Below are positions 61,259 through 64,000 of a stretch of 64,000 nt of DNA, in pieces. The notes under the pieces were generated by a model, which worked only from the letters and a program-made list of their open reading frames with translations, did no database searches and had not been told where the DNA came from. Position numbers and translations under genes: made by a program. Source of the stretch: Methylococcaceae bacterium (GTDB lineage: Bacteria > Pseudomonadota > Gammaproteobacteria > Methylococcales > Methylomonadaceae); the NCBI GenBank assembly GCA_021647585.1, contig JAKIUK010000006.1:22293-86292 (forward strand), given 5' to 3'. Position 1 is the stretch's first letter. Every line of letters starts with the position of its first letter.

Positions 61259-63066
61259 GCTAATCTATCCAACATCAGCGCCTGTTTTTTAACCCTTTTT
61301 TTTCTCATAAATTTAAACATAAAAAAACCAGCAATTATAAAAAAAACATTTATAGCAATTACTATTACAGATGTTTTCATCCAGTTGACTTCATTATTTT
61401 TTTCAGCAGATTCTTCTATACTCTCTTTCGCTTCAGTTTCTGCCTCATCCTTTGTAGCGTCTATATTTTCTACTCTTTTCTCTGAATCTGGATTAAGAAT
61501 TACTGAGTCAATTACTGTTTTAGAAAACATGCTTTCGTTAATCGTAATAGCTTTTACATTGGGTGAAACCGAACTCCCCTGTAGCGTTTTTGCATTGATA
61601 GAAAAATTTATAATTTTGCTACTGCCCTGCACAGGTACAGTCACTTCAAGTACCCACGCGCCATTACTTTTCTCTAAAAACCGAGTTTCATTCTCTAAAT
61701 TTTTCTGACTAATGATTGCTTGTACAGTCATCAACTCAGTATTAAGAATCGTTTCATCTGCTGTCAGTTTTAAGCTAACTGTACTTGCAGTTTTATTTAC
61801 CAGCGTTTCAATAGTTACAAGACTTTGCACCACTTCAAAGGTTTTTACACTCTCTCTTTGGAAAGTTTTACCATCCGCTATTATTTTGATAGTGTGTTTA
61901 CCTTTACCTAATGTTTTCCCTATTGTTTGACTAAACAGTCCCGCCTTACCTGATACAGGCTGCATTTTCCAGTCACTTTTCACACCCTGCGCATTGGTGT
62001 GTAATATAGAAATATCGATGAGGCTTAAAAAATCTTCACGACTGATTAATTGATATTTATCGGTAAAAAATGCGGTTACTTCAAAAGCTTCATTTCCAAA
62101 TACATGATTGGGTAATTCATCTACCTGAAACTGTAAATCAGTAACAATCATTACCTGGTTATCCGGGTCCATCTCAGCATCTATCTTCCACACGCCTGCC
62201 TTGGGGTTTTTAATCGATACCAGATCGTAGTTTTTTTCTTCTAACCAGGCAACATTATCAGGGTGATCTGCACTACTTACTTTAGTGTTACCTGGAGCGT
62301 GTAGTTGCGTAGCAGGTGCGCCTACTTTCTTAAATATAAGCACCGAAAATTCTTTAACCGATGTATCCAATTTAAATTCATTACCTGTAATGGGTACGGT
62401 ATCCTGAGGAATAGCTTTTTTAAACATTTTAAAAAAGACTTTCTGTAACTGACTTGCTGATTGTGCCGTTTCTAACCAGCCATTGGTATCGAAAGCCAAT
62501 TTATCCAATAATTCAGCATCCGCATTTTCAGACAAAGCAATCGCCTGAACGTGTACCCCCGCCTGTTGCAGTTGTAGAATCTGTTCCGCCATGATTCTTT
62601 CTCTAGACTCAGCGCTTTGCATAATATCCTTTGAGACATCTACCATGCCATCAGTTAATAAAATCAAATTTCGCTTTTGTTGCCCAGGTAATTCAACCCA
62701 CCCTTGAGTAGATGCTTGAATAGCGTCTTCAATATTTGTAAAAAGCCCTGATGAATGAATTTTACCGATCTTTGCCAGTGCATTGTTTTTCCATTGCGGA
62801 TTCACTATCCCGGTTTCCACCAACACTTTTGTTTTCTCTGCAAAAAGCCATATTCCAGCTTTTGTACCATCAGGTAATAAATTAACTAACAATTTAACTG
62901 CGGATATCCGCAAATTTTTAGGATCATTTTTTTTCATACTTCCTGAAACATCGATAAGTACTTGTATTTCAGAAGCTGACTGTTGGTTTACATCTGCTGC
63001 ATATCCAACTGAAAAGGTATATCCAAATAAAAAACAGATACAAAGTGATTTTAATTTACTGTACAT
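61255..63066 (-). CDS. periplasmic von Willebrand factor A domain protein
   Basis: The product is 603 aa. It has a signal peptide (about 1-23), then a VWA domain with a complete MIDAS site: D39-S41-S43 (DVSGSM), T110 and D139 (LLTDG). A central beta-rich region of unknown fold (about 220-530) is followed by a charged Glu-rich linker. A C-terminal transmembrane span with a basic tail (MRKKRVKKQ) comes last. So the VWA faces the periplasm and is anchored at the C terminus. It heads a three-gene operon with two membrane coiled-coil proteins. I do not recognise the system. Confidence 0.85.
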   Translation of the reverse strand: MYSKLKSLCICFLFGYTFSVGYAADVNQQSASEIQVLIDVSGSMKKNDPKNLRISAVKLLVNLLPDGTKAGIWLFAEKTKVLVETGIVNPQWKNNALAKIGKIHSSGLFTNIEDAIQASTQGWVELPGQQKRNLILLTDGMVDVSKDIMQSAESRERIMAEQILQLQQAGVHVQAIALSENADAELLDKLAFDTNGWLETAQSASQLQKVFFKMFKKAIPQDTVPITGNEFKLDTSVKEFSVLIFKKVGAPATQLHAPGNTKVSSADHPDNVAWLEEKNYDLVSIKNPKAGVWKIDAEMDPDNQVMIVTDLQFQVDELPNHVFGNEAFEVTAFFTDKYQLISREDFLSLIDISILHTNAQGVKSDWKMQPVSGKAGLFSQTIGKTLGKGKHTIKIIADGKTFQRESVKTFEVVQSLVTIETLVNKTASTVSLKLTADETILNTELMTVQAIISQKNLENETRFLEKSNGAWVLEVTVPVQGSSKIINFSINAKTLQGSSVSPNVKAITINESMFSKTVIDSVILNPDSEKRVENIDATKDEAETEAKESIEESAEKNNEVNWMKTSVIVIAINVFFIIAGFFMFKFMRKKRVKKQALMLDRLA

Positions 63067-63155
63067 TAGATCTTATTTGGCAATTAAAGTTATCAACTTT
63101 AAATATAGCTTAAATGTAAGAAAAATAATGATTTTTAGAATACACGAGGTGTAAT

Positions 63156-63713
63156 ATGGTTTCATTAAATCCACCGGTTTGTGATTTTGGTGTAAAAGCA
63201 ATCGATTTTGATCTTCCCGGCACTGATGGACAAAACTGGACTTTAGAAAAATGTATGGGGGAAAAGGGATTATTAGTGATGTTTATCTGTAATCATTGCC
63301 CTTATGTTAAAGCGATACATCAACGTCTTTTACGGGATACAGCAGAACTTAAATCACTAGGGATTGCTTCTGTTGCCATCTCATCTAATGATGTCACTGA
63401 ATACCCGGAAGATTCATTTGAAAACATGCAGCTATTGGCTAAAGAGTTGAATTTTGGTTTCCCTTATTTACTGGATAAAAGTCAGCAAATTGCCAAACAA
63501 TTCGGTGCAGTGTGTACCCCAGATTTTTTTGGATATAACAAGTCTTTTGAGTTGCAATACAGAGGTCGGCTGGATGCCAGTAGAAAAGAAACAGCACCTG
63601 CCGATGCCAAACGTGATTTATTCGACGCCATGAAACAGATTGCTCAAACCGGTCATGGTCCAAAACAGCAAACTGCCAGTATTGGATGTTCTATAAAATG
63701 GAAAAATGCTTAG
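63156..63713 (+). CDS. thioredoxin-like peroxiredoxin-family protein
   Basis: The product is 185 aa with an AhpC/TSA-Redoxin fold: PGTDGQNWTLEKCMG, then FICNHCPYVKAIHQRL with a CxxC pair and SLGIASVAISSNDV, and a C-terminal IGCSIKWK with a further cysteine. There is no signal peptide. A GAGGTG box precedes the ATG. It belongs to a widespread family of small thioredoxin-like proteins with the CNHCPYVKA signature, and its partner is unknown. It is divergent from the VWA operon. Confidence 0.9.
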   Translation: MVSLNPPVCDFGVKAIDFDLPGTDGQNWTLEKCMGEKGLLVMFICNHCPYVKAIHQRLLRDTAELKSLGIASVAISSNDVTEYPEDSFENMQLLAKELNFGFPYLLDKSQQIAKQFGAVCTPDFFGYNKSFELQYRGRLDASRKETAPADAKRDLFDAMKQIAQTGHGPKQQTASIGCSIKWKNA

Positions 63714-64000
63714 GGGAACCAGAGACTTGCGTTTGTGTAATAATTAATTTAGCTCGGTAGGTTGGGGTGATAACAGGAACCCCATCATTATTGCAATTCT
63801 AAAATATGTTGAGCTTCGTCCATCGGAAGAACCTATCCAGCTTGATGACTCATTTTAAATGTCCTTTTGGTCCATTATGCTCTCTTTTATATAACTAAAA
63901 GCGGATATTTTTTAACTTGGGTGAAACCGGACATTACTACTTTGCTCCTACATAGGTTAGGTATATACTGTACTTAGGTATATACTCAACTTTCAATTCC
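63714..64000. other. right edge gap
   Basis: No gene is seen. TTAGGTATATACT occurs twice at 63957-63969 and 63974-63986, so the edge carries a short tandem repeat. Confidence 0.4.

Overview
The window looks like an AT-rich (roughly 40% GC by eye) gammaproteobacterial chromosome. The housekeeping order tig-clpP-clpX-lon-hupB-tRNA-Val-tRNA-Asp-ppiD is the classical gammaproteobacterial one. The closest protein I recall for the hydrogenase subunits is the soluble NAD+-reducing hydrogenase of Cupriavidus/Ralstonia. Together with PEP synthase, the arsenic methylation genes and the many small palindromic repeats, this suggests a free-living aquatic bacterium. A methanotroph-like (Methylococcales) host is a guess that nothing here proves.

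Layout: (1) 1-8,650 is a defence and accessory island. It holds a frameshifted Fic gene beside an AbiEi-type (DUF6088) gene, a DUF4411/XRE-ImmA pair, a REP-associated transposase with its REP sequences, and hsdM-hsdS without hsdR, followed by a repeat-rich gap with a remnant antitoxin. (2) 8,659-13,766 is the operon hoxFUYHW for a group 3d [NiFe] hydrogenase, read leftwards. (3) 14,245-15,931 is a HoxA-type sigma-54 activator with a degenerate receiver, plus a small GTG-start cysteine-rich gene. (4) 16,104-27,796 is the rightward maturation operon: TPR, two tiny membrane proteins, NifU-Rieske, NHL, hypF, hypC, SIS, hypD, hypE, hypA, hypB and a nickel transporter. The TPR/Rieske/NHL/SIS set is what I know from actinobacterial-type (group 1h) hydrogenase loci, yet no 1h structural genes are present. 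(5) 27,942-36,815 is the protein quality-control block with three tRNAs. (6) 37,127-45,710 holds a peptidoglycan-binding protein, an FHA-transmembrane-lytic transglycosylase, a cold-shock and an RRM protein, an ABC exporter and PEP synthase. (7) 45,798-53,005 holds a lipoprotein, a twice-frameshifted secreted protein, ArsM with two glycosyltransferases, an ECF sigma/anti-sigma pair, and DUF547 and DUF3179 proteins. (8) 53,475-64,000 holds MlaA, an acyl-CoA dehydrogenase, an AcuI-like reductase, an IS91 remnant, an IS110 element with a plausible bridge-RNA region, a three-gene VWA membrane operon and a thioredoxin-like protein.

How it fits together: Hox would interconvert H2 and NAD(H). HypA-F and the nickel permease build its active site, HoxW trims the large subunit, and HoxA probably controls transcription. 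The other striking feature is the density of small palindromic repeats. At least five kinds occur, several with two or more copies inside the window, one lies between hypD and hypE, and one short motif sits exactly at a frameshift.
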